From Arcobacter acticola (lineage in GTDB: Bacteria > Campylobacterota > Campylobacteria > Campylobacterales > Arcobacteraceae), in contig NZ_CP042652.1 in NCBI RefSeq assembly GCF_013177675.1, positions 1,612,001 to 1,676,000 on the forward strand: a stretch of 64,000 nucleotides of DNA. The letters run 5' to 3'. Under the pieces are notes generated by a model, which saw only the letters and a list, made by a program, of their open reading frames with translations, made no database searches and was not told where the DNA came from. The first letter of the stretch is position 1. Each line of letters starts with the position of its first letter. This document shows, piece after piece, positions 52,733 to 62,510 of this stretch. Both the position numbers and the translations under genes were made by a program.

Positions 52733-53758
52733 TTAGTTAAATTCAGGTTTAGAAGTATCTATTGTAGATTCTGGAAGTTGAGGATATAAAACAGCTGGTT
52801 TTACACCTTTTAATGTTTTTAAGAATGTTACAATTGAAGCAGCTTCTGCATCTGAAATTGTAATTCCTAATTGAACAGAACCCATTTCTTTTACAGCTTC
52901 ATCTAATGACCAAATTTGTCCATTATGGAAATATGGAGCTGTTTCAGTGATATTTCTTAAAGTTGGAGTTTTTACCATACCTTGTTCATTACCTTTGAAA
53001 TCACCTACACTTCCAAATTTATATTTAGCAGCTAATTCAAATGGTTGCATTGTTCCACCAAGAGCAATTCCTGTATGACAAGAAGCACAACCTTTATCAA
53101 TAAAAGTATTTAAACCATCTTTTTCTTCTTTATTTAAAGCTTTTTCATTACCATTTAAATAATCATCGAATTTAGAAGGCGTAACTAGAGTTTTTTCAAA
53201 AGTTGCAATTGTTGCAGTGATTTTTTCAAAATCAACTTTTACATCTTTTCCATAAGCAACTTGGAATTCATTTACATATTCAGGAATTGAGTTTATTCTT
53301 TGTTCTACCATTGATGGAGGTGCTGCCATTTCAGGACCTGCTTGAACTGGACCTTGAGCTTGATCAGCTAAGTGAGGACTTCTTCCATCCCAAAACTGTG
53401 CTTTAAAGAACACTGAGTTATAAACTGTTGGTGAATTTAAGTGATGAGGATTTGCAGTCCAACCGTGACCAATTGCTGCTGGAATTCCATCTGCTCCTCC
53501 AAGTCCTAGATTATGACAAGTATTACAAGAGATTAATCCACTTTTTGAAATTCTAGGATCAAAGTATAATTTTAAACCAAGTGCTACTTTCTCTTTTGTA
53601 ATTGGATCATTTTTATCATCGATTAATTTCATTAATTCTGTTTTATCAGCAGGAATTGCTTTTAAACCACTAGCTACAGCTTTTTCAACTAATGCAGAAC
53701 TTGAGAATAAAGAACCTGCACCTAATAAACAAACCGCGAAAGATGTTACTAATTTCAT
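52733..53758 (-). CDS. Di-heme cytochrome c peroxidase
   Basis: The 341-residue protein has a signal peptide (to about 22) and two heme sites, CNTCH at 78-82 and CASCH near 224-228, with the CCP/MauG conserved stretch QFWDGRSPHLADQAQGP near 128. It reduces hydrogen peroxide in the periplasm with electrons from c-type cytochromes. Monocistronic. Confidence 0.95.
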   Translation of the reverse strand: MKLVTSFAVCLLGAGSLFSSSALVEKAVASGLKAIPADKTELMKLIDDKNDPITKEKVALGLKLYFDPRISKSGLISCNTCHNLGLGGADGIPAAIGHGWTANPHHLNSPTVYNSVFFKAQFWDGRSPHLADQAQGPVQAGPEMAAPPSMVEQRINSIPEYVNEFQVAYGKDVKVDFEKITATIATFEKTLVTPSKFDDYLNGNEKALNKEEKDGLNTFIDKGCASCHTGIALGGTMQPFELAAKYKFGSVGDFKGNEQGMVKTPTLRNITETAPYFHNGQIWSLDEAVKEMGSVQLGITISDAEAASIVTFLKTLKGVKPAVLYPQLPESTIDTSKPEFN

Positions 53759-53950
53759 TTTGTCTCCTTTAAAATAATATTTAATTTTAGGAGAATAATT
53801 ATTAAAAAAGAATTAATTTTTGCATATTTTTTTATAAATATTATAATTTTATCTTATAATATAAGACAAAAAATATCCTATTTATAGGGATTTTAAAGAC
53901 ATTTAATAACTATACACTTATAAGTTTAAATTATAATAGTTTTGTAAATA

Positions 53951-54165
53951 CTATATTTTAGGATTTTTATTTAGAAGAAAGAAAATTATTTTTCTAATAT
54001 TAAAGAAAAGTTTGTATAAAAGCTTTGAAAAAAGATTTTCATATTTAAATAGAAAGTGAAGCTTTCCAATAAATTTGAAAGTTTTTTTTTAGTTTTAAGA
54101 GTTTTACATAATTATCACAAAAAGGACATTGCTTAACATAATAAAGTGTAATTGTTTTTTTTAAA
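53951..54165 (-). pseudogene. Remnant of a DCC-family (DUF393) gene with internal deletion
   Basis: On the minus strand, KKTITLYYVKQCPFCDNYVK at the 5' end matches the N-terminus of the intact DCC protein at 34561-34929, and GKLHFLFKYENLFSKLLYKL to NKNPKI* at 53951 matches its C-terminus. About 55 central codons are missing, the halves are in different frames, and the start codon has been lost where it abuts the kinase stop at 54161. It shows an old duplication or shared ancestor of the two loci. Confidence 0.85.
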
Positions 54166-55009
54166 TGATATTTTTCAAATTTAGATTAAATCTATTTCCA
54201 TTTTCTAAAGTATCAATATTTATACCGATTTTATTTTTATCGCAAAATTCTTTTACCATAGAAAGACCTAAACCAAAGCCATCTTTTGAAGAGTCTTCTT
54301 GAAAATATCTATCAAATATAATAAAAAGGTTTTTTGTATCTATTTTTTCACCTTTGTTAAAAATAGATAATACTCCATCTTTATAAGTGATTTTTACTGT
54401 TGGATTTTCTTTTACATTATATTTAATTGCATTTGAGATTAGATTATCAATGGTTTTTTCAAAGCCATTTAGATCTGTAAAAAGTTTTATATTTGGAACA
54501 CTTACAATAATTTGTGTATCATTTTTAATATCATCAAATTTTTCACAAGAAGTATTTATTATTTCATCTAAATAAAACTCTTGTTTATCGATTTTATCAA
54601 TCTCTTTTTTGATATTATATTCCATGTTCTCATATAATTTTAGAAGATTGTTACTTGCTTGTTTTATTCTATCAAGTCTTTTTAAACTTTTCTCATCTTT
54701 AATTGTTTTTTCTAAAAGTTGAGTATTCATCTTTATTGTTGAAACTGGAATATTTAACTCATGAATTGTTTCTTTTATACTAATTTCTAATTTTTCATCA
54801 CTTTTAAAAAGTGGCTTTAAAATTGAAATTGAAAAGCTTAAAAATATACTTAGCCCAACAATCAACAAAGGAATAATAATATAAATAAAGTTATCTTGAT
54901 TTAGCCCAAATTTTGAAATAAAAAAGTAGTTTAGATAAAGAATAATTATAAGAGTAAAAGTAAAAATAATAGAGATAGAGATTAGAAAATCTTTTTTCTT
55001 AGAATTCAA
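54161..55009 (-). CDS. Short membrane sensor histidine kinase
   Basis: The 282-residue kinase has two helices (about 10-30 and 41-62) with only a short loop, no HAMP, an H-box ETIHELNIPVSTIKMN near 84-99 and an HATPase domain with GFGLGLSMV near 243. The lack of a sensor domain suggests membrane-intrinsic sensing. It overlaps its response regulator by 11 bases. Confidence 0.88.
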   Translation of the reverse strand: MNSKKKDFLISISIIFTFTLIIILYLNYFFISKFGLNQDNFIYIIIPLLIVGLSIFLSFSISILKPLFKSDEKLEISIKETIHELNIPVSTIKMNTQLLEKTIKDEKSLKRLDRIKQASNNLLKLYENMEYNIKKEIDKIDKQEFYLDEIINTSCEKFDDIKNDTQIIVSVPNIKLFTDLNGFEKTIDNLISNAIKYNVKENPTVKITYKDGVLSIFNKGEKIDTKNLFIIFDRYFQEDSSKDGFGLGLSMVKEFCDKNKIGINIDTLENGNRFNLNLKNII

Positions 55010-55658
55010 TTTTATATCCTATTCCTTTAATATTTAAAATTGAATCTTTGTCAAACAGTTTTTTGATTTGATTTATATAAACTCTAATTGACCCTTCACT
55101 ATAATCTTCACTAGTTGCCCATAGTTTTGAAATAATCATATCTTTAGTAACAATTTCTCCTCTATTTTCAACGAAAAGTTCCATTAATTCTAACACTTTA
55201 ACTGGAAGATTCATATCAACACCATTTTCAAGAACTCTTTTAGAGCTAGGATTAAAAGTTAAATTATTTGATAGTTGTATTATTTCAAATTGTTTTTTAT
55301 TTCTTTTTAAAAGTGCTTTTATTCGTAAAATCAGTTCATCTAAATCAACTGGTTTCTTTAAATAATCATCACATCCTTTTAAAAATGCATCATGTAAAGT
55401 ATCTTTATCTTTATATGATGTTAAAAAAATCGTAGGAGTATTGTCATCACTTTGTCTTAACTGCTTTAATAAGTCTAAGCCATTTATTTTAGGTACATTT
55501 ATATCAAAAATATAAAGGTCATAGTTTTTTTTATAATTTAATTCTAAGCACTCTTCACCATCACTTGCAATATCAACATCAAAACCCTCATCACTAAGAA
55601 AGTCTTCAACTGTTGAAGCAAAAAGTTCATCATCTTCTAAAAGTAAAATTTTATACAA
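54999..55658 (-). CDS. OmpR-family response regulator
   Basis: The 219-residue protein has EDDELF, the phospho-Asp in LYIFDINVPKINGLDLL near 53 and Lys in YLKKPVD near 103, plus a winged helix ending NIKGIGYKI. It resembles the DccR/CrdR branch of Campylobacterota. Co-translated with the kinase; targets unknown. Confidence 0.9.
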   Translation of the reverse strand: MYKILLLEDDELFASTVEDFLSDEGFDVDIASDGEECLELNYKKNYDLYIFDINVPKINGLDLLKQLRQSDDNTPTIFLTSYKDKDTLHDAFLKGCDDYLKKPVDLDELILRIKALLKRNKKQFEIIQLSNNLTFNPSSKRVLENGVDMNLPVKVLELMELFVENRGEIVTKDMIISKLWATSEDYSEGSIRVYINQIKKLFDKDSILNIKGIGYKIEF

Positions 55659-55740
55659 ATATTATCCTTATGTAATTGCTTAGATTATATTTAAGTAGTA
55701 TTAATAAATCGTTAAATTCCTAAATTGCTAAATTTTAAAC

Positions 55741-56001
55741 CTAATTAATATTCATAGATTTAAAATATAATATTGCAGAAATTATAAGAAAACCTGTTCC
55801 CAACATTAAAAGTTGAGCAGATCTTTCTTTTCTTATAATAGAAGCACTAACTTCAAAAACTGCAATAGATTTTAAAGTTCCATTATCTATATATTTTAAA
55901 AATTTGTAACCTTTTTTTTCATACTTAGTTTTAACTCTTTCAAGCTCTTTTTCCCTTTGCTCTTTTGAAAAGCCGCCTACTACAATATTCTTTAATGCCA
56001 T
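55741..56001 (-). CDS. 86-residue single-helix membrane protein
   Basis: The protein starts MALKNIVVGGFSKEQREKEL, has a basic N-terminal region and one C-terminal helix (QLLMLGTGFLIISAILYF). Its ATG overlaps the trmL stop in TAATG, so it is the last gene of a purU-trmL operon. Function unknown. Confidence 0.75.
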   Translation of the reverse strand: MALKNIVVGGFSKEQREKELERVKTKYEKKGYKFLKYIDNGTLKSIAVFEVSASIIRKERSAQLLMLGTGFLIISAILYFKSMNIN

Positions 56002-56465
56002 TATTTAAAATCTTTAAAATTTTGTCTTAAAGCTTCATAAGCAATAATTGAAACAGAGTTTGCAATATTTAAACTTCTAGCTTCATTTGTCATAGGAATA
56101 GTAATACAAGTACTTGGATTTTTATCTAAAATAGCCTGTGGAAGACCTGCATCTTCTCTTCCAAAATAAAAATAATCACCCGTTTTTAGTTCTGCATCAA
56201 AGTAATTTTGTTTTGTTTTTGTTGTTGCAAAAAAATGTCTATCATTAAATGGATTCTTTGCCCAAAAATCTTCAATATTATCATACTCTCTAACATCAAG
56301 TTCAAACCAATAATCAAGTCCAGCACGTCTTACTTCTTTTTCAGTAATTGCACCAAAACCATAAGGTTTGATAAGATGTAAAGTACAATTTAAAGCAAAG
56401 GCAAGTCTTCCAATAGTTCCCACATTTCCAGGCATTCTTGGCTCATGTAAAACTAGATTAAACAT
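56001..56465 (-). CDS. trmL: tRNA (cytidine/uridine-34-2'-O)-methyltransferase
   Basis: The 154-residue SPOUT enzyme has MFNLVLHEPRMPGNVGTIGR at its start, the SAM-knot motif YFGREDAGLP near 98-107 and IPMTNEARSLNIANSVSI near 120. It 2'-O-methylates the wobble base of Leu tRNAs. Overlaps purU in TAATG. Confidence 0.93.
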   Translation of the reverse strand: MFNLVLHEPRMPGNVGTIGRLAFALNCTLHLIKPYGFGAITEKEVRRAGLDYWFELDVREYDNIEDFWAKNPFNDRHFFATTKTKQNYFDAELKTGDYFYFGREDAGLPQAILDKNPSTCITIPMTNEARSLNIANSVSIIAYEALRQNFKDFK

Positions 56466-57298
56466 TATAAAATCACCGTTTTATTTCCATGAACAAAAAC
56501 TCTATCATTTAATAATAATTCAAATGCATTTGATAATACTATTTTTTCTACGTTTCTTCCTGCATTTCTCATATCTTCCCAAGAATAACTATGATCAACT
56601 CTTACAACATCTTGAAAAACAATTGGACCTTCATCCAAATCATTTGTAACATAATGTGCAGTTGCTCCAATAATCTTAACACCTCTTTCATGTGCTTGTT
56701 TATATGGATTTGCTCCAATGAACGCAGGTAAAAATGAGTGGTGGATATTTAAAACTTTTTTAGGGAAAGTCTCTACAAACTTAGAAGTTAAAATTCTCAT
56801 ATATTTAGCAAGAACAATAAGCTCAGGCTCATATTCATTGATTTTAGCAATCATTTTGTCTTCATGCTCTTCTCTATTTAAGCCTTCAGCACTAATACAA
56901 GTAAATGGAATATTGAATTTTTCAACTAAATCTTGTAAATGATTATGATTTGCTATAACTGCTTTGATATTTGCATTTAATTCACCTGCTATGTATCTAA
57001 TAAGTAAATCACCTAAAACATGAAACTCTTTTGTTGCTAAAATAACAACATCTTTTTTCTCTTTTTTATTTAATCTGATTTGAGCACTTGAAGGTAAAAC
57101 TTCTTTTAATTCTTTAAGCAAGATATTGTGCGAAACTTTTCCAGAGATAATACTTCGCATAAAGAATTTTTTTGTATCAGGGTCAACGTATTCAGCATTT
57201 TGTTCTATATTTAAGTTGTTTGCAAAAAGAACTTTTGAGATATTGTATACTAAACCTTTTGCATCTTCAGTATCAATTAAAAGTATATACTCTTCCAT
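56465..57298 (-). CDS. purU: Formyltetrahydrofolate deformylase
   Basis: The 277-residue protein has an N-terminal ACT domain (YILLIDTEDAKGLVYNISK) and a formyltransferase-like domain with the catalytic NIHHSFLPAFIGANPY near 204-219 and the Asp in LDEGPIVFQD. It hydrolyses 10-formyl-THF to formate and THF. Confidence 0.93.
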   Translation of the reverse strand: MEEYILLIDTEDAKGLVYNISKVLFANNLNIEQNAEYVDPDTKKFFMRSIISGKVSHNILLKELKEVLPSSAQIRLNKKEKKDVVILATKEFHVLGDLLIRYIAGELNANIKAVIANHNHLQDLVEKFNIPFTCISAEGLNREEHEDKMIAKINEYEPELIVLAKYMRILTSKFVETFPKKVLNIHHSFLPAFIGANPYKQAHERGVKIIGATAHYVTNDLDEGPIVFQDVVRVDHSYSWEDMRNAGRNVEKIVLSNAFELLLNDRVFVHGNKTVIL

Positions 57299-57312
57299 TA
57301 TTATCCTATTTT

Positions 57313-57350
57313 GGTATTATTCTTGTTTAAAATTTAAGCAAAATAATACC
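57313..57350. repeat. Inverted repeat in the purU leader
   Basis: GGTATTATT (57313-57321) pairs with AATAATACC (57342-57350), with weaker CTTAAA/TTTAAG pairing inside. It lies between the malic enzyme stop and the purU start and may be a leader hairpin or operator. Confidence 0.4.
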
Positions 57351-57389
57351 ATTTTATTAATTAATAGATAATTGAAAGATAAGTTGAAA

Positions 57390-58649
57390 CTACACCATTA
57401 AAGCAAGTTTTGCTTTATATGTTTCTAAATCAAACTCTTTAACTCTTGCAACGCCTGTTTCAACAGCTCCATTTGCAACAGCTGCTGATACTTCTACCAT
57501 TAATCTTTTATCAAAAGGAGTTGGAATAATATACTCTCTTCCATAAGATAAATCACCATATAAAGCTTTTAAATCAGCAGTTAAAGGCTCTTTTGCAAGA
57601 TTTGCAATAGCATGTGCTGCTGCCATTTTCATAGGCATATTTATTTTTCTTGCTTGTACATCTAAAGCACCTCTAAAAATAAAAGGGAAACCAAGTACAT
57701 TATTTACTTGATTTGGGAAATCTGATCTTCCTGTTCCTACTATTGCTTTTGGTCTTACAGACTTTACATCTTCAGGAAATAATTCAGGTGTTGGATTTGC
57801 AAGAGTAAATACAATTGGTTCTTCACTCATAAGTGCAATATGTTCAACTGTAAAAGTTCCAGGTTTTGATAATCCTAAAACCATGTCAGCATTTGTAAAA
57901 GCATCTTCCATAGTAACAGCATCTGTTGAAGTTATAAAATCTCTTTTATATTTATTTAAATCTGTTCTATCTTTATGAATTACACCTTTAGAATCACACA
58001 TTATTAAGTTTTTAACACCTAATTCTTTGTACATTGTAGAACAAGCAATTGCTGAAGCTCCAGCTCCCACAACCACAACTTTTAAATCTTCTATTTTTTT
58101 ACCCATCATTGAAGCTGCATTTATTAATGCTGCTGATGTAATAATAGCAGTTCCATGTTGATCATCATGCATAATAGGAATATTTAACTCTTCAACTAAT
58201 CTTCTTTCAATTTCAAAACACTCAGGAGCTTTGATATCTTCAAGATTAATTCCACCAAATGTAGGAGCAATTGCTTTTACAACTTCACAAAATTTATCAA
58301 TATCAGTTTCATCAACTTCAATATCAAAAGAATCCACAGCTGCAAATTTTTTGAATAATACAGCTTTACCTTCCATAACAGGCTTAGAAGCAAGAGCTCC
58401 AATATTTCCAAGACCAAGAACTGCTGTACCATTTGAAATAACAGCAACTAAATTTCTTTTTGAAGTAAATTCATATGCTAATTCTGGATTTTTTTGAATC
58501 TCTTCACAAGGATAAGCAACACCCGGAGAATACGCTAATGCTAAGTCTCTTTGTGTCTCTAATTTTGTAGTTGTAGCAATCGCTACTTTTCCTGGATTTG
58601 GAACTCTATGATAGTCTAATGCTTCTTCTTTTGTTACTTTTGTACTCAT
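57390..58649 (-). CDS. NAD(P)-dependent malic enzyme
   Basis: The 419-residue enzyme has [13 protein letters not shown] near 39, [23 protein letters not shown]-type motif near 74-96 and the nucleotide site [13 protein letters not shown] near 190, with MHDDQHGTA. It decarboxylates malate to pyruvate. It is the short (no phosphotransacetylase) form. Confidence 0.94.
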   Translation of the reverse strand: MSTKVTKEEALDYHRVPNPGKVAIATTTKLETQRDLALAYSPGVAYPCEEIQKNPELAYEFTSKRNLVAVISNGTAVLGLGNIGALASKPVMEGKAVLFKKFAAVDSFDIEVDETDIDKFCEVVKAIAPTFGGINLEDIKAPECFEIERRLVEELNIPIMHDDQHGTAIITSAALINAASMMGKKIEDLKVVVVGAGASAIACSTMYKELGVKNLIMCDSKGVIHKDRTDLNKYKRDFITSTDAVTMEDAFTNADMVLGLSKPGTFTVEHIALMSEEPIVFTLANPTPELFPEDVKSVRPKAIVGTGRSDFPNQVNNVLGFPFIFRGALDVQARKINMPMKMAAAHAIANLAKEPLTADLKALYGDLSYGREYIIPTPFDKRLMVEVSAAVANGAVETGVARVKEFDLETYKAKLALMV

Positions 58650-58804
58650 TTTTTTCCTTTAAAATTTCTACTTTTAAAATAAATTTGAAAAATAGTAACC
58701 AAAAGAAACTTAAAAAAGATATATTTCTAGAAAGAAATCAAATTAATTTCTAATTAAGCAAGTTATGTAAAAATTGTGTAATAAAAATAAATTAATTATA
58801 AAGA

Positions 58805-59500
58805 TTAATTATAATTTAATTGTCCATTATTACTAAAACTTATAATACCTGCGAAACGGCCTGTTTGTGGATTTTTTCTAAAAGAATAAAATGGCTCATC
58901 TGAGCATTTTGTACAGATTTCTGAAATTCGTATGTGTCTAATTCCAATTTCTTCAAGAAGCATTATATTAATTCCATGTAAATCAATATATCTTCCATCA
59001 CAAAATTTTTCACCAAATGAAGTTTTTACAATTTGAGATAACTCATCACTTACTTCATAACAGCATTTGTGAATACTAGGTCCCATAATTACTTTCATAT
59101 TGTCCACATTACAATTAAATTCGTTTATCATTTTATTTGCTGTTATTTGAGCAATCTTCAAAAATGTAGAGTTTCTTCCTGCATGAATAGCTGCGATTAC
59201 ACCTTTTATTTCATCAAAAATAAGTATAGGTATACAATCAGCTACCATAACCATAATAGGTAAATCTTTTTCACTTGTAATTATTGCATCACAATTGTCT
59301 ATTAGTTTAGGCGAGTCCTTAGTAACTATTTGTACATTATTTCCATGAACTTGATTCATATAAACTAAATCTTCACCTTTATAGCCTAATAATGATGCAA
59401 CTTCATCTCTATTTTTATCTACATTTTCTTTTATATCATTTACATGATAAGCCAAATTTCCATCATCTGTTGTACTAAAATAGTATTTAATATTATTCAT
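58805..59500 (-). CDS. pgeF: Peptidoglycan editing factor, YfiH/PgeF family
   Basis: The 231-residue protein has QVHGNNVQIV near 50, MVADCIPILIFDE near 83, AAIHAGRNSTFLKI near 104 and the terminal ICTKCSDEPFYSFR, the His and Cys metal ligands of the laccase-domain family. It hydrolyses mis-incorporated L-Ser muropeptides in E. coli. Confidence 0.9.
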   Translation of the reverse strand: MNNIKYYFSTTDDGNLAYHVNDIKENVDKNRDEVASLLGYKGEDLVYMNQVHGNNVQIVTKDSPKLIDNCDAIITSEKDLPIMVMVADCIPILIFDEIKGVIAAIHAGRNSTFLKIAQITANKMINEFNCNVDNMKVIMGPSIHKCCYEVSDELSQIVKTSFGEKFCDGRYIDLHGINIMLLEEIGIRHIRISEICTKCSDEPFYSFRKNPQTGRFAGIISFSNNGQLNYN

Positions 59501-59572
59501 AATTCTTCTTTTATTTGCTTTTGCTATAATTTACCAAAATATTAATGATTTATTGTTTAAGGATAAGAAAAT

Positions 59573-60184
59573 ATGAATAGATTTGATAATGTGGCAAAAG
59601 ACTGGGAGAGTAAACCTTCCCGTGTACAAATAGCAAAATCAAGTGTTGATAATATAATAGAAATTGTTGATTTAAAACCTGATTTTAAAATACTTGATTA
59701 TGGTTGTGGAACGGGACTTGTAGGTTTTGGTCTAAGTAATGAAACAAATACAGTAATAGGTATGGATTACTCTATTGGTATGGTTGAGAAATTTAATGAA
59801 AAAGCACAAGAGTTAGGATTTACAAATATAAGTGCCATTCAACACAATATAAATGAGCAAGATTTACCCCAAAATGAGTTTGATTTAATAGCTATTTCTA
59901 TGACTTTACATCATATAAAAGATACAGAAATGTTTATACAAAAAGCAAAATCATCTTTAAAAAATGGTGGTTATTTGTGTATAAATGATTTAGTAAGTGA
60001 AGATGGAACATTTCACGAAGAACATAAGAATGATGGAGTTGAACACTTTGGCTATGATGAAAATGAACTTTGTAGTTTAATAAAAAATAATGGTTTTGAA
60101 TTAATTGAATATAAAATAGTTTATACAGATCACAGAAATAACAAAGAATACCCAATCTTTCAAATAATCGCAAAAGTTAAATAA
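59573..60184 (+). CDS. SAM-dependent class I methyltransferase
   Basis: The 203-residue protein has motif I ILDYGCGTGLVGFGLS near 44, SIGMVEKFNEKA, and motif IV-like DLIAISMTLHHIKD near 105. Substrate unknown. It shares a transcript with the DUF3144 gene. Confidence 0.9.
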   Translation: MNRFDNVAKDWESKPSRVQIAKSSVDNIIEIVDLKPDFKILDYGCGTGLVGFGLSNETNTVIGMDYSIGMVEKFNEKAQELGFTNISAIQHNINEQDLPQNEFDLIAISMTLHHIKDTEMFIQKAKSSLKNGGYLCINDLVSEDGTFHEEHKNDGVEHFGYDENELCSLIKNNGFELIEYKIVYTDHRNNKEYPIFQIIAKVK

Positions 60185-60211
60185 AAAATAAATATATTAA
60201 AAGGAAAAACA

Positions 60212-60499
60212 ATGGAAGAAAAAAATAATGGATTTTTAAAAAGAGCAGATGCACATATTGCACTTGCAAATGAGCAATTAGCTCAAAAGTTAACACAAGG
60301 TGAAATAAGTGCTTCTTTTATGTATGGTTCTGCTAGATTTAGCGCATGGATGGCTGCAACTTCTTTTGAAACATCAGCAGATATGAAAGCTGAGAAACAA
60401 AAAGTTGTTGAGTATTTTATGAAAGAGTATAAACTAGCATTAGAAGAGCACTTAGATAACCATATAGAAAACTTTGATTTTTCAAATAACAAAATTTAA
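60212..60499 (+). CDS. DUF3144-family protein
   Basis: The 95-residue protein reads FLKRADAHIALANEQLAQ, GEISASFMYGSARFSAWMAA and EYFMKEYKLALEEHLDNHI, the pattern of DUF3144. Soluble helical protein of unknown role, with AAAGGAAAAAC in front of the ATG. Between the methyltransferase and aroE genes. Confidence 0.82.
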   Translation: MEEKNNGFLKRADAHIALANEQLAQKLTQGEISASFMYGSARFSAWMAATSFETSADMKAEKQKVVEYFMKEYKLALEEHLDNHIENFDFSNNKI

Positions 60500-60518
60500 A
60501 ATTAGGGAATATATATCT

Positions 60519-61316
60519 ATGAAGAAAAAACAATTTGTTATATTTGGAAATCCAGTCTCTCATTCAAAATCACCACAAATGCATAATGCAGGGTTAAAAT
60601 ATATTAACTTTGATGGTGAATATATAAAACATCAATTAATAGATGGAAATACTATAAAAGAAGTTTTTTTACAAAACAATTATAGTGGAGCAAATATAAC
60701 AGTTCCCCATAAAGAATATGCCTATGAAAATGCAGATGAAGTAAGAGGATTGGCAAAAGAGATAAAAGCTGTAAATACTTATATAAATGAAAATGGGAAA
60801 ATAATAGCTTATAACACAGATGCTCCTGGATTTTTAAACGCAATAGAGAGTTTTGGTGAAGTTAAAAATGTACTACTTTTAGGAGCCGGTGGAACTGCTA
60901 AAGCAATCGCCCTAGCCTTACAATCAAAAAATATAAAAGTTACAGTATTAAATAGAAGTGAAGGGAAACTAGACTTCTTTAAAGAACACAAAATTTCATG
61001 TTTTTCATGGGAAAACTTCAAAGCAGAAAATTATGATTTGATAGTAAACTCAACAAGTGCTGGCTTAAAAGATGAAGAATTACCATGCCCAAAAGAAATA
61101 CTAGAAAATATCCTAAAAAATGCATCTTTTGCTTTTGATTGTATATATGGAAAAATCACGCCATTTTTAGCACTTGCTAGAGATAATAATCTAATGACTA
61201 AAGACGGTGAGGACATGCTTTTATTCCAAGGGGTATTGGCATTTGAATATTTTACTAATACAAAAGCCGATAATAGTGTAGTTGAAGCTATGAGAAAAGG
61301 TTTAAAAGAAGAATAA
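60519..61316 (+). CDS. aroE: Shikimate dehydrogenase
   Basis: Starting at ATG 60519 behind AGGGA, the 265-residue enzyme has FGNPVSHSKSPQMHN near 6-20, the catalytic Lys in TVPHKEYA near 66, and NADP-binding LLLGAGGTAKAIA near 118. It reduces 3-dehydroshikimate in aromatic amino-acid synthesis. Confidence 0.95.
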   Translation: MKKKQFVIFGNPVSHSKSPQMHNAGLKYINFDGEYIKHQLIDGNTIKEVFLQNNYSGANITVPHKEYAYENADEVRGLAKEIKAVNTYINENGKIIAYNTDAPGFLNAIESFGEVKNVLLLGAGGTAKAIALALQSKNIKVTVLNRSEGKLDFFKEHKISCFSWENFKAENYDLIVNSTSAGLKDEELPCPKEILENILKNASFAFDCIYGKITPFLALARDNNLMTKDGEDMLLFQGVLAFEYFTNTKADNSVVEAMRKGLKEE

Positions 61317-61338
61317 AGTTTCTATAAATATCTACTTA

Positions 61339-61359
61339 GCTACGCAGATTATGCGTAGC
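61339..61359. terminator. Palindrome overlapping the stop of the EF-hand-like gene
   Basis: GCTACGCA (61339-61346) and TGCGTAGC (61352-61359) are exact complements around GATTA. The stop codon TAA (61349-61351) lies in the loop. It may terminate the converging aroE transcript, although no T-run follows on either strand. Confidence 0.45.
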
Positions 61360-62239
61360 CAAAAAGTGAACTTGTAGTTGTATTTTGTAGGTATGTATTT
61401 ATTTGACTATTGTTATTTTGATTATTAATAGCTTTTAATATTCCATCAAAACTTTTTGTATCAACAGAAGAAGTTCCATCTTCACTTGAAGTATTAGATT
61501 TTAATACATTCATTAAAGTACTTAAATTATCTAAAGCATTTTGTTGGTTTGAAGTTAATGATGTTGTACTATCAGTACTACTTGTACTGCTACTACTATA
61601 TGCCGCTTGAAGTTCTGCAATCGAAACTACACCATCTTCATTTGTATCCATTTCGTCATATACTTCACTTGAATCAGATGATGACATTTGTTGTCCACCA
61701 CCACCGCCACCTTGAGGACCAACACCTGCTAGTGTTCCTACTTCTTTAGCATCAAAACCAGCTTCTTCCATGGCGCTTACAAGTTCTTCTGATGGTTCAA
61801 TTCCTGCTTCTTGAAAAGCTGCAACAATACTTTTAGCATCACTCTCACTTAAATTATCAGCATCATATTCTGCTAAAATTGAAGAAATAGTTTCTGCTTG
61901 AGAAGAAGATGAAGACGTAGTTGTACTAGTACTTTCACTTCTTGATGGTACTTCAAAACCAAAAGAAGAAAGCATAGATTGAAAATCTTCTTTAGATGGC
62001 ATTGTTCCATCATATTGTGACATTGCAGTCTCAATAGCAGTTGTTAATTCAGATTTACTAACTAATCCATCTAAATCGGAATCATAAGACGAAAATATAT
62101 CATCGCTAACACCCATCTCTTCAATACTAAGAGCTGAATCAGCGTCAGAATCTTTTTTTGATATCATCTGTGTTGAAACGTTAGAAGAAGTTGGTTGAAT
62201 AAAATTCGCCATAATTCCCATATTTGCTGTGTCTATCAT
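61349..62239 (-). CDS. EF-hand-like Ser/Asp-rich protein, larger paralogue
   Basis: The 296-residue protein has calcium-binding-type loops DSDADSALSIEE near 30, DSDLDGLVSKSE near 53 and DTNEDGVVSIAE near 198, each followed by helical segments, and a Gly-rich patch GPQGGGGGGQQ near 176. Its middle block matches the 197-residue protein at 4054-4647. It has no signal peptide. Secretion by a signal-less route and calcium-dependent folding are possible. A GTAAAT direct repeat lies upstream. Confidence 0.85.
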   Translation of the reverse strand: MIDTANMGIMANFIQPTSSNVSTQMISKKDSDADSALSIEEMGVSDDIFSSYDSDLDGLVSKSELTTAIETAMSQYDGTMPSKEDFQSMLSSFGFEVPSRSESTSTTTSSSSSQAETISSILAEYDADNLSESDAKSIVAAFQEAGIEPSEELVSAMEEAGFDAKEVGTLAGVGPQGGGGGGQQMSSSDSSEVYDEMDTNEDGVVSIAELQAAYSSSSTSSTDSTTSLTSNQQNALDNLSTLMNVLKSNTSSEDGTSSVDTKSFDGILKAINNQNNNSQINTYLQNTTTSSLFGYA

Positions 62240-62276
62240 GATATCTCCTTTATATAATGTAAATTATACTATTTCA

Positions 62277-62295
62277 AAGTAAATATAAAGTAAAT
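62277..62295 (-). promoter_or_regulatory. GTAAAT repeat upstream of the EF-hand-like gene
   Basis: AAGTAAATATAAAGTAAAT is one base longer than the 18-base copies at 2147 and 4713 (11-base unit spacing) and sits only 8 bases from a TATAAT, so the geometry differs and control by the same regulator is less certain. Confidence 0.4.
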
Positions 62296-62430
62296 GTAAT
62301 TTAATTATTTAAAAGAATTGTTATCATTTTCTGGATATTTACAATATTATTATTTTATAATAGAAATTTATTATTACATGAAATTTAAAAGTAAAATTTA
62401 TAATTTTTTGATTATTATAAAGCAATTAGA

Positions 62431-62436
62431 TATAAT
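62431..62436 (+). promoter_or_regulatory. -10 box of the UPF0323 lipoprotein gene
   Basis: TATAAT in ATTAGATATAATACTG, about 75 bases upstream of the TTG start. The 270-base intergenic stretch 62240-62510 otherwise holds only the divergent promoter of the EF-hand-like gene. Confidence 0.45.
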
Positions 62437-62510
62437 ACTGACGATTTCTAAAATAGTCATAATAAAAATATAAAAAAACTTTAAAAGTATATTTAAAAAA
62501 GGTTAAAAAA

